64,000 bases of DNA from Chitinophagales bacterium (GTDB lineage Bacteria; Bacteroidota; Bacteroidia; Chitinophagales; Chitinophagaceae): contig JAFLBK010000006.1 of NCBI GenBank assembly GCA_017303335.1, positions 95,253 to 159,252 of the forward strand, given 5' to 3'. The first letter of the stretch is position 1; the number at the start of each line of letters is the position of its first letter. Of the stretch, positions 25,549-33,339 are shown piece after piece. Both the position numbers and the translations under genes were made by a program. Under the pieces are notes generated by a model. That model searched no databases. It was not told the DNA's origin and saw nothing but the letters and a program-made list of their open reading frames with translations.

Positions 25549-27555
25549 TCAGGGCTTTTTCTTGTTATTCAGCAGCAGGTACTTGACTGTTTCGTAATAG
25601 GCTTCGGTGAGTTTTTGGAGGTAGCTGCGCAGGCTATCGGTTTGTGGATTTACCGGAACGGGTTCGTTGCCTGTCATTGAAACCATTTCTTCCTTGCCCG
25701 TCTTCAGATTCTTCAGGTAATAGTATTGGTTACCCACCAGCCCGATGGTCTTTACATCATGATCGATCACGAAAGCGTACTTCTGCTGCTGCCCCGGAAT
25801 GTTTGGAGGGGCAGGGGTTGTATCCACCAGGTTCCGGCCCAGGGAATTGTTCCTGTACCCGGTACCCGCCAGCGCAGCGATCGTGGGCAGCACATCCACC
25901 TGCGAGCACACATCGCTGATGCGTTTTGGCTGCAACAGTTTGGGCGCATAGAAAAGCAGGGGCACGTGTTCGCAGGTAAGACCCTGTTCGGTCCAGCTTT
26001 TTGGAAAATGCTCAAGTGTGCCGTTGTAGCGTATGCCGTGGTCGCCGATGAAAACAAAGAGCGTATTGTCGAAGTACTTTTCTTTTCTGGCCGCTTCCAT
26101 GAATTGTTCGTAACCGAAATCGGTGTAGCGGAAGGCGTTCATCTCTTCGTTGCTTTCAAAACCGAAACGCTTCAGCGAATCGGCGGAGAAAGAGCGCAGT
26201 TTGAATTGATCCCTGTCTTCGGCCGGTATGGTATAGGGCCGGTGGTTATCGGCCGTTTGAATGATGGCGAAGAAAGGACTTGTTTGCTGCCGCAATACCT
26301 TATTGGCTTCGAGGAACAGGTTTTTATCGCTGATGCCCCATACGTCGATCTTTTTGGCGTTGTAATCATCCTGCTCGTAGAGTTTCAGGTTGCGGATATT
26401 GTTGGTGAGTACACCCCGAATGTTGGCCCAGGTGGCGCTTCCGCCGAGAAAATAAAAATTATTGTAGCCTTCAAAACTGTTGATGATGGTGTTCTGATCA
26501 ACCGCGTTGGGGTTCCGGCTGGCCGTCTTCGGACTTTCCACATCCGGTATACCGGTGATGGTGGCCCATACGCCGCGGGCCGTTCCGTAAGCAGGCGTAA
26601 AGCAGCGGTCGAAGAAGATACCGTTCCGGCAGAGTTCTGCAAAATAGGGTGTTGTGTTCAGCGGGTTGTTGTACATGCTGCTTTTGTAGGCGCTGAAGCT
26701 TTCACAGATGACCAGCACCACGTTGGGCCGGTTGCCGCTGACACCCGAGGCCGGAACGATCCGCTCGAAGTTCAGTGCATTGCTGTCGGGCCGCGAAAGG
26801 CCCAGGGCGGATGCCATCAACGGGTAACCGGCTTTTACTTTCTGTATATCGTAGCTGGCATTCCGGAAATTGAGTGTGCTTAAAAAACTCTGGAACGGAT
26901 TCAGCGCCAGGTTGGCCTTGAAATCGTCGCTTAAGGTATAGGCATCGCTCCAGCGCAGCGGAAACTGGCCGATCTTGCCGAAAATAAATCCGCCCAATAC
27001 CAGGAAGGTGAGTACGTACAGCAACCGGGCCTTGCGTTTATAGAAGGATTCCTGTTCCATGTACCGGGCCAGCAACCGGCTGAAGAGCAGCCTGCCCAGC
27101 AGGAACGCCAGGATCAGTGCGAGCCCGACCCAGGGCAGGGGATAGCTTTGCCACATCATGCTGAATGAAATGCCCGCATCCTGGAGGTAGTTGAGTACGG
27201 TGGCGTTGAGGCGCTGGTGCAGGTAATCGAAATGATAGTAGTCGATGGCCAGTACCAATATCATCAGCAGGAAGAGAACGGGCAGGAGGATATTCCAGAA
27301 GGTTTTTGCCCGGCTGTTTTTAAAGGGATTGATATAGGGAATGGCGCAGAGCAGCAGCATCAGCAACCCGATCACGCACACCACCCGGGCATCGAACCGG
27401 AGCCCCATGATAAAGGCGGAACCGGAGAAGGCCTTACCGGGCGGGTTGAATTTCCAGAATATGATGAAACGGCCAAGGGTCATCAGCAGCAGGAACAGTA
27501 AAAGCACCGAAACGATCCAGCGTACCAGGCGGGGAATTCTTTGCAGGAAGAGCAT
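25549..27555 (-). CDS. LTA synthase-like membrane sulfatase-fold protein, tandem paralogue
   Basis: A 668-residue protein with the same architecture as its downstream neighbour: five helices, then the catalytic domain with VICESFSAYKS, YGTARG and FIGDHGIRYN. Long blocks are shared, for example SDKNLFLEA and FFAIIQTADNHRPY. The two genes are 66 bp apart on one strand, indicating tandem duplication followed by divergence. Substrate unknown. Confidence 0.87.
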   Translation of the reverse strand: MLFLQRIPRLVRWIVSVLLLFLLLMTLGRFIIFWKFNPPGKAFSGSAFIMGLRFDARVVCVIGLLMLLLCAIPYINPFKNSRAKTFWNILLPVLFLLMILVLAIDYYHFDYLHQRLNATVLNYLQDAGISFSMMWQSYPLPWVGLALILAFLLGRLLFSRLLARYMEQESFYKRKARLLYVLTFLVLGGFIFGKIGQFPLRWSDAYTLSDDFKANLALNPFQSFLSTLNFRNASYDIQKVKAGYPLMASALGLSRPDSNALNFERIVPASGVSGNRPNVVLVICESFSAYKSSMYNNPLNTTPYFAELCRNGIFFDRCFTPAYGTARGVWATITGIPDVESPKTASRNPNAVDQNTIINSFEGYNNFYFLGGSATWANIRGVLTNNIRNLKLYEQDDYNAKKIDVWGISDKNLFLEANKVLRQQTSPFFAIIQTADNHRPYTIPAEDRDQFKLRSFSADSLKRFGFESNEEMNAFRYTDFGYEQFMEAARKEKYFDNTLFVFIGDHGIRYNGTLEHFPKSWTEQGLTCEHVPLLFYAPKLLQPKRISDVCSQVDVLPTIAALAGTGYRNNSLGRNLVDTTPAPPNIPGQQQKYAFVIDHDVKTIGLVGNQYYYLKNLKTGKEEMVSMTGNEPVPVNPQTDSLRSYLQKLTEAYYETVKYLLLNNKKKP

Positions 27556-27590
27556 GCGAATGTTTAATGACCGGGTAAAATTAGTTTAAT

Positions 27591-27598
27591 TATTTTTG
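27591..27598 (+). promoter_or_regulatory. Bacteroidota -7 promoter box (TATTTTTG)
   Basis: A TAnnTTTG match 31 bp before the ATG of the PAP2 gene, in the short gap shared with the divergent LTA-synthase-like gene. Confidence 0.45.
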
Positions 27599-27628
27599 GC
27601 CGCGGCTACCTGCATCTTTTTCCAGATT

Positions 27629-28195
27629 ATGATCGAACCGTTACTTGCATACGACCGGCGTTTTTTCAGGATTATCAACGATGGATGGAGCAATGCATTC
27701 TTCGACTGGCTCATGCCCTGGCTGCGCAACGCGGTCATGTGGTACCCGCTTTACCTTTTTCTTGTGCTGCTGGTACTGATCAATTTCCGGAAAACGGGCT
27801 GGCTGTGGGTCTTATTCACGGCTGGTACCATCATCCTTTGCAATTTTGTAAGCGCTGATATTCTCAAGGAGAATGTGGTTCGGCTACGCCCCTGCAATGA
27901 ACCCGCATACCAGGACTGGATCCATGTGCTGGTGGGTTACCGGCCGCAGAGCTACAGTTTCGTTTCTTCCCATGCCAGTAATCATTTCGGCATGGCCATG
28001 TTCTTCTACCTCACCCTGCGGAGCCGGTTCAGGTACTGGCCGGCCCTGTTCTTTCTCTGGGCTTTCAGCATTTCCCTGGCCCAGGTATACGTAGGCGTGC
28101 ATTATCCCCTCGACGTTACCTGCGGGGCATTAATTGGAATACTTATCGGATATTTGGCGGGCAGATCGTTTAACAGAACCTACGGTTTGGGTTAA
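27629..28195 (+). CDS. PAP2-family membrane phosphatase
   Basis: A 188-residue protein starting at ATG 27629 (MIEPLLAYDRRFF). It has about five helices and the three phosphatase motifs: KENVVRLRPC (KxxxxxxRP), YSFVSSHASNH (PSGH-like, with Ser in place of Gly) and VYVGVHYPLDV (SRxxxxxHxxxD-like). Relatives dephosphorylate undecaprenyl pyrophosphate or phosphatidic acid at the membrane. Divergent from the LTA-synthase-like pair, so an envelope-lipid role fits. CNNM-type gene follows after 6 bp. Confidence 0.88.
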   Translation: MIEPLLAYDRRFFRIINDGWSNAFFDWLMPWLRNAVMWYPLYLFLVLLVLINFRKTGWLWVLFTAGTIILCNFVSADILKENVVRLRPCNEPAYQDWIHVLVGYRPQSYSFVSSHASNHFGMAMFFYLTLRSRFRYWPALFFLWAFSISLAQVYVGVHYPLDVTCGALIGILIGYLAGRSFNRTYGLG

Positions 28196-28201
28196 TTCAG
28201 C

Positions 28202-29500
28202 ATGACAGAAATATTGATCATACTCGGACTGATACTTCTTAATGGTATCTTCTCCATGGCGGAGATCGCGATGGTATCGGCCCGGAAGGCCCGGCTCGAA
28301 GCACAGGCCAACAAGGGAGATGAAAAGGCGAAATCGGCGCTCAAACTGGCCAGTCATCCCGATGTTTTTCTTTCCACCGTACAGGTCGGCATCACGTTGA
28401 TCGGACTGCTGACGGGTATATTCTCCGGCGAAAAACTCAAGGAACCGATCGCGGCTTATTTCGCCCGTTTTGAATGGGCAAAACACTACAGCGAGGGAAT
28501 CGCTACCGCGATCATTGTAATTGTATTGACCTACCTCTCTTTGGTACTCGGTGAACTGGTTCCCAAGCGGATCGGACTGGCCCGTCCTGAATACATTGCC
28601 AAGAATTTTGCCCGCCCGATGGGTTGGCTGAGCCGCATTACCTTCCCGTTTATCTGGTTACTGACCAAGTCTACCAACGTTATGGTGAAACTGTTCAACC
28701 TGAAAGTGAAAGACAACCAGGTAACGGAAGAGGAGATCAAGGCGATCATCAGCGAGGGCAGCGAGCACGGGGCCATTGAAGAAGAAGAGAAGGATATCAT
28801 CGAACGCATCTTTCACCTGGGCGACCGCAATATTACTTCGCTGATGACCCATCGCACGGACATCATCTGGGTGGATCAGAATGAAACCGTGCAGGGCATC
28901 AAAGAGCGGCTCGAAACATTCACCTATTCCACTTACCCGGTTTGCGATAAGCAGGTGGATGATATCATGGGCGTGATCTTCGTAAAAGACCTTGTGAAAG
29001 CCACGTCATCGACCATTATTAAAGACATCGCCAAGCCGGCCATGTTTGTGCCGGAAAACAATACACCCTACCAGGTACTGGAAAAATTCAAGGAAACCAA
29101 GAACCACAGTTGTTTCATCGTAAATGAATACGGTACCCTCGAGGGCATGATCACCCTCAACGATATCCTGGAAGCCATCGTGGGCGATGTGCCGCAGACA
29201 GGCCAGGACGAATACGAGATCGTTGAACGGCCGGATGGCACCTACCTCGTTGATGCGCAGATCCCCTTCTACGATTTCTTAAGTCATTTTGAGAAAACAG
29301 AATGGATGAACGAAGGGGAGCACGATTTTGATACGCTTGCGGGATTCGTACTCCACGAACTGAAGCACATCCCCCAAACCGGCGAACGGTTCGACTGGAA
29401 TGGGTTCGATTTCGAGATCATTGATATGGATGGCCAGCGGATCGATAAACTGCTGGTGAAAATATCGGAAGAGATCAAGGAAGAGATGGAGGAAGACTAG
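28202..29500 (+). CDS. CNNM/CorC-type membrane protein (DUF21, CBS pair, CorC_HlyC)
   Basis: A 432-residue protein, often labelled hemolysin. DUF21 membrane domain (about 1-190) begins LINGIFSMAEIAMVSARKARLE. A paired CBS domain (about 205-330; MTHRTDIIWV and IVNEYGTLEGMITLNDILEAI) and a C-terminal CorC/HlyC domain (about 345-425) follow. Structural work on relatives supports magnesium export; the haemolysin name is historical. It lies 6 bp after the PAP2 gene and probably shares its transcript. Confidence 0.92.
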   Translation: MTEILIILGLILLNGIFSMAEIAMVSARKARLEAQANKGDEKAKSALKLASHPDVFLSTVQVGITLIGLLTGIFSGEKLKEPIAAYFARFEWAKHYSEGIATAIIVIVLTYLSLVLGELVPKRIGLARPEYIAKNFARPMGWLSRITFPFIWLLTKSTNVMVKLFNLKVKDNQVTEEEIKAIISEGSEHGAIEEEEKDIIERIFHLGDRNITSLMTHRTDIIWVDQNETVQGIKERLETFTYSTYPVCDKQVDDIMGVIFVKDLVKATSSTIIKDIAKPAMFVPENNTPYQVLEKFKETKNHSCFIVNEYGTLEGMITLNDILEAIVGDVPQTGQDEYEIVERPDGTYLVDAQIPFYDFLSHFEKTEWMNEGEHDFDTLAGFVLHELKHIPQTGERFDWNGFDFEIIDMDGQRIDKLLVKISEEIKEEMEED

Positions 29501-29502
29501 TT

Positions 29503-29602
29503 CAAGGTTTAACGTATCAGGTTTACTGTTGAGCGAAAGGGAATGATCATGATTGCGTTCAAATGTATTGCAACCTTACACGTTGAACTTTAAACCTTAA
29601 AC
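29503..29602. repeat. inverted pair of TTTAAGGTTTAACG-like repeats
   Basis: The left copy is TTCAAGGTTTAACGTATCAG. The right copy is on the other strand: ACGTTGAACTTTAAACCTTA at about 29580-29599. They sit between two convergent genes and show a period near 7-8 bp. Confidence 0.6.
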
Positions 29603-29608
29603 GGCCAC

Positions 29609-30118
29609 TTAGAACTCAAAACTCGCCTTATCATCCGGGTTGTTCAGTTTGGTGCTCTTCCGGTTGCCGTTCACGATGGCGTGAATGATACTGATCTGTT
29701 CTTTTTTGTATTCAAAGAGGATGTTGTCGGTGATGTCGAGTTTTCTGACCGACGCGATATTGTTCACCTGGTAAAAACTCACGATCCCTTCTTCTTCCTG
29801 TTCATAACCGATGTATTGAAGCGCAACCGCTTTGCCATCGGCCTTCACCTGCAAATGCTTTGTAACATAGGCGGCTACCAGTTTTTCCATGGCAGGCCTG
29901 TCTTTGGGGCTGATCAGGTCTACAAAAGTATTGTTGTTCTGCTGCCGCAATGTTTTTTCAAAATCATCCGTGAAGATCTTGCAACTGATCTCGAGCGTTT
30001 TGTCTTTGGCGTTGTGTTCGATCTCGGTAACACTTACATAAATCGGGTGATGTGTGCCTGAAGAAGGGGTTAGTAAAATTCCGCCAACAAGTAGCCACTT
30101 AAATAAAATACCAGCCAT
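29609..30118 (-). CDS. DUF6702 family exported protein
   Basis: A 169-residue protein with an N-terminal hydrophobic segment (about 4-18). The conserved N-region is HHPIYVSVTEIEHNAKDKTL, followed by EISCKIFTDDFEKTL, matching DUF6702, a Bacteroidota family of unknown function. It is divergent from a HupE/UreJ gene that precedes an M1 peptidase; this trio recurs in Bacteroidota genomes as far as I recall. Confidence 0.82.
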   Translation of the reverse strand: MAGILFKWLLVGGILLTPSSGTHHPIYVSVTEIEHNAKDKTLEISCKIFTDDFEKTLRQQNNNTFVDLISPKDRPAMEKLVAAYVTKHLQVKADGKAVALQYIGYEQEEEGIVSFYQVNNIASVRKLDITDNILFEYKKEQISIIHAIVNGNRKSTKLNNPDDKASFEF

Positions 30119-30202
30119 TTAGCAAAGAGATTGGTAAAAAATCGTTTCTTTAAAGATATTTGAAAGCCAAAGCTACTACAAACAAATAACCGGACAAGTT
30201 TA

Positions 30203-30784
30203 ATGGGCGATTTAGGATTTTATTTCAGGTTTGGATGGGATCATATCATTTCGCGGGACGCTTTTGATCATTTGCTTTTTGTTCTTGCATTGAGCGCCAT
30301 CTACCTGGTCGGCAACTGGAAACAGGTCTTGATACTGGTAACGGCATTTACAATTGGTCACTCCCTTACATTAGCCCTGAGTGTGTATGACCTGGTGAGA
30401 GTCAGCAGCGGTTGGGTAGAGTTTCTTATCCCCTGTACCATCATTGTTACAGCGCTCTTTAATTTTTTCCTGAGCGATTATCAACCCCGTTCATTGCGCC
30501 TGAATTATTTCCTGGCTTTGTTCTTCGGGCTGATACACGGGTTGGGCTTCGCGAATACCATCCGGTTCACGTTGATGGGCAGCGGAAGTATTGGCTGGAG
30601 CCTGTTTGGTTTCAATATCGGCCTCGAAGCGGGGCAGATCGTTGTGGTGACCGTGATATTGCTGGCCAGTTACCTGGTAGTGGGGCTGGCAGGGCTGAAC
30701 CGGAAGATCTGGGTGTGGAGTTTATCCGCCCTGGCCCTGGTGGCAGGATCAATGATCGCCTGGGATAATTTTCAAAAACTTTAA
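30203..30784 (+). CDS. HupE/UreJ family membrane protein
   Basis: A 193-residue protein with six to seven helices. Family motifs are DAFDHLLFVLAL near the start, FTIGHSLTLAL, FGLIHGLGFA and FNIGLEAGQ. HupE and UreJ proteins are linked to nickel or cobalt handling. No hydrogenase or urease gene lies here, so the metal role is only an inference. It lies 33 bp upstream of the M1 peptidase on the same strand. Confidence 0.88.
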   Translation: MGDLGFYFRFGWDHIISRDAFDHLLFVLALSAIYLVGNWKQVLILVTAFTIGHSLTLALSVYDLVRVSSGWVEFLIPCTIIVTALFNFFLSDYQPRSLRLNYFLALFFGLIHGLGFANTIRFTLMGSGSIGWSLFGFNIGLEAGQIVVVTVILLASYLVVGLAGLNRKIWVWSLSALALVAGSMIAWDNFQKL

Positions 30785-30817
30785 TCAGTCTACAAATCAA
30801 AACCTCAATAGTCTAAA

Positions 30818-33220
30818 ATGAAACAAGTATCAGCCATTGTGCTTTTGTTGCTTGCAAGCATCTGCACCAATGCACAAGACATCAAGAACAACCCCGGCAG
30901 CAATCACGGGAACCGGTTCGAGCAGTTGGGAACCATTCTTCCCACGCCGAACGAGTACCGTACCGCCAGCGGAGCCCCCGGGCCCAGGTACTGGCAGCAG
31001 CGCTGCGATTACGACATTACCTGCGAGCTGGATGAACCCAACCGCCGCCTCACCGGTAAAGAAACACTTACCTACTACAACAACTCTCCGGATGTGCTCA
31101 CCTATCTCTGGTTGCAACTGGACGAAAACGAACACAGCAACACCAACAATTCCGGCTACCAGGGCAGCAATACCATGCCCCGCTCCATCACCGAGCAGGA
31201 CATTGTGCGTTACAGCGGCCGTGTCGACAAAGACCGTGAGTATGGCGTGAACATTCAGCGGGTGGCCGACGTAAACGGCAAACTGCTGCAATACACCATC
31301 AACAAAACGATGATGCGGGTGGAACTTCCCACGCCGTTGAAACCGGGGCAACAGTTTGTATTCCGGGTCGACTGGAACTATAACATCATTGAGCGCACCC
31401 GTTACGGTGGCCGTGGTGGTTTTGAATATTTTGCAGAAGACGGCAACGACCTCTATACCATGACACAATGGTACCCGCGTTTGTGCGTGTACAGCGATTT
31501 CCAGGGATGGCAGAACCACCAGTTCGTAGGATCGGGTGAGTTTGCGCTTACCTTCGGTAATTTCAAAGTAGCGATGACCGTACCGGCCGACCACGTGGTG
31601 ATGTCTACCGGCCAGGGCCAGAACTACCAACAGGTACTTTCTGCCGCCGAGTATGCCCGCTGGCAGAAAGCGCAAACCGCTTCAGACGTTACCGAGATCG
31701 TGACACTGGATGAAGCAAAGGCGAAAGAAAAAACAAAATCCAAAGCCAAGAAGACCTGGATCTTCAAAGCCGATATGGTCCGCGACTTCGCCTGGGGTTC
31801 TTCCCGTAAGTTTATCTGGGATGCAATGCCCGCCACCGTGGAAGGCAAAAAAGTAATGTGCATGAGCGCTTACGGTAAAGAAGCCTATGCGCTTTACCGC
31901 AAATACAGCACAAAGACAGTAGCCCACACGATCAAGAGCTATTCTAAATTCACCATCCCGTATCCATACCCGGTTGCGCAAAGCCTGGAGGCGGCCAACG
32001 GTATGGAATACCCGATGATCTGCTTCAACTTCGGCCGTTGCGAAAAAGACGCCAGCGGTGAATACAGTTCCAACAGCACCTACAGCGAAGGAACCAAGAA
32101 CGGAATGCTTGGCGTGGTGATCCATGAAGTGGGGCACAACTTCTTCCCCATGATCATCAACAGCGATGAACGCCAGTGGACCTGGATGGACGAAGGCCTG
32201 AACTCGTTCGTGGAATACCTGACCGAAGAATTGTTCGATAATAAATACCCGGTGAGCAAAGGTCCGGCTTACAAGATCGTGGATTACATGAAGCTGCCCA
32301 AAGACCAGCTGGAGCCGATCATGACCAATAGCGAGAACATCATCCAGTTCGGCCCGAACGCGTACAGCAAACCCGCTACGGGTCTTAATATCCTGCGGGA
32401 AACGATCATGGGCCGCCAGCTGTTCGACTACGCGTTCAAAGAATACGCACGGCGCTGGGCCTTCAAACACCCGACACCTGCCGACCTCTTCCGTACCATG
32501 GAAGATGCCAGCGGTGAGGACCTCGATTGGTTCTGGCGTGGCTGGTTCTATGGAACCGAACCCTGCGATATTGCCCTGGATACGGTTAAATGGGCCGTGT
32601 TGAATACCGAAACACCCACTACGCCGAATACCAACGCGGGAACCCGTAAGATCCCGGTGGCTAAACCGCAGCTGAATACATTCGACGATATCTCCAAGAT
32701 CCGCAACCGCGAAGACAAGAACATCGTATTCGCGACGGATGCCGATAAGTCGCTCCGTGATTTCTACTGGAATTACGACCGCGGACTGGCCAAAGTAGAT
32801 ACCACGCCGTTTGAGATCAATACGCCTGCACCCACTCCGAATAATTACACCGAAGCGGAACGTTTTGCCATCGCGGGAAGTAAATATCTCTATGAGCTTA
32901 CTTTCAGCAACAAGGGTGGGTTGGTTATGCCGATCATTATCGAATGGACCTTTAAAGACGGTACCAAGCAAACCGACCGCATTGCCGTTCAGGTTTGGCG
33001 CAAGAACGAGAACAAAGTGATCAAAACCTTCATGAAGGATAAGGAAGTGGCTTCCATCCAGATCGACCCGATGAGGGAAACCGCTGATATCGACACTAAG
33101 AACAATACCTGGCCAACGTTTGCGGAACCCAGCAAATTCCAGTTGTTCAAGGCAGGTGGCGGACAACCACGCGGAGCCGGCGGCGGTGTGAACCCGATGC
33201 AGAAAGAGATCAAAAACTAA
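30818..33220 (+). CDS. M1 family metallopeptidase
   Basis: An 800-residue exported aminopeptidase-type protein. Signal peptide 1-19 (cut after TNA-Q). The N-terminal M1 beta domain spans about 60-280. The zinc site is complete: HEVGH (about 435-439) followed after 18 residues by Glu in MDEGLNSFVEY. A Gly/Pro-rich tail ends the protein. A GAMEN-type sequence appears as NGMEYPMI. It probably trims peptides in the periplasm or at the surface. The preceding HupE-like gene is close, and a terminator follows. Confidence 0.92.
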   Translation: MKQVSAIVLLLLASICTNAQDIKNNPGSNHGNRFEQLGTILPTPNEYRTASGAPGPRYWQQRCDYDITCELDEPNRRLTGKETLTYYNNSPDVLTYLWLQLDENEHSNTNNSGYQGSNTMPRSITEQDIVRYSGRVDKDREYGVNIQRVADVNGKLLQYTINKTMMRVELPTPLKPGQQFVFRVDWNYNIIERTRYGGRGGFEYFAEDGNDLYTMTQWYPRLCVYSDFQGWQNHQFVGSGEFALTFGNFKVAMTVPADHVVMSTGQGQNYQQVLSAAEYARWQKAQTASDVTEIVTLDEAKAKEKTKSKAKKTWIFKADMVRDFAWGSSRKFIWDAMPATVEGKKVMCMSAYGKEAYALYRKYSTKTVAHTIKSYSKFTIPYPYPVAQSLEAANGMEYPMICFNFGRCEKDASGEYSSNSTYSEGTKNGMLGVVIHEVGHNFFPMIINSDERQWTWMDEGLNSFVEYLTEELFDNKYPVSKGPAYKIVDYMKLPKDQLEPIMTNSENIIQFGPNAYSKPATGLNILRETIMGRQLFDYAFKEYARRWAFKHPTPADLFRTMEDASGEDLDWFWRGWFYGTEPCDIALDTVKWAVLNTETPTTPNTNAGTRKIPVAKPQLNTFDDISKIRNREDKNIVFATDADKSLRDFYWNYDRGLAKVDTTPFEINTPAPTPNNYTEAERFAIAGSKYLYELTFSNKGGLVMPIIIEWTFKDGTKQTDRIAVQVWRKNENKVIKTFMKDKEVASIQIDPMRETADIDTKNNTWPTFAEPSKFQLFKAGGGQPRGAGGGVNPMQKEIKN

Positions 33221-33241
33221 ATTATTTCGATAGGAATGAAA

Positions 33242-33270
33242 AGCTGCTCAGCGATGGGCAGCTTTTTTTA
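33242..33270 (+). terminator. terminator after the M1 peptidase gene
   Basis: The stem AGCTGC / GCAGCT with a loop of about 10 nt and seven T residues lies 20 bp past the stop. Confidence 0.85.
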
Positions 33271-33339
33271 TGCTGAAAATCACCCGCTCCTGGACAAAAG
33301 ATTTTCTATCTTTCTGTCACTTCATAAAATTGTAACAGG

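Noticed and set aside
31682..33166. 494-codon open frame antisense to the M1 peptidase gene
   Set aside because: It mirrors the codon structure of a well-supported gene and has no family motifs. Similar long antisense frames at 24160-25254, 25726-26883 and 21433-22614 were rejected for the same reason.
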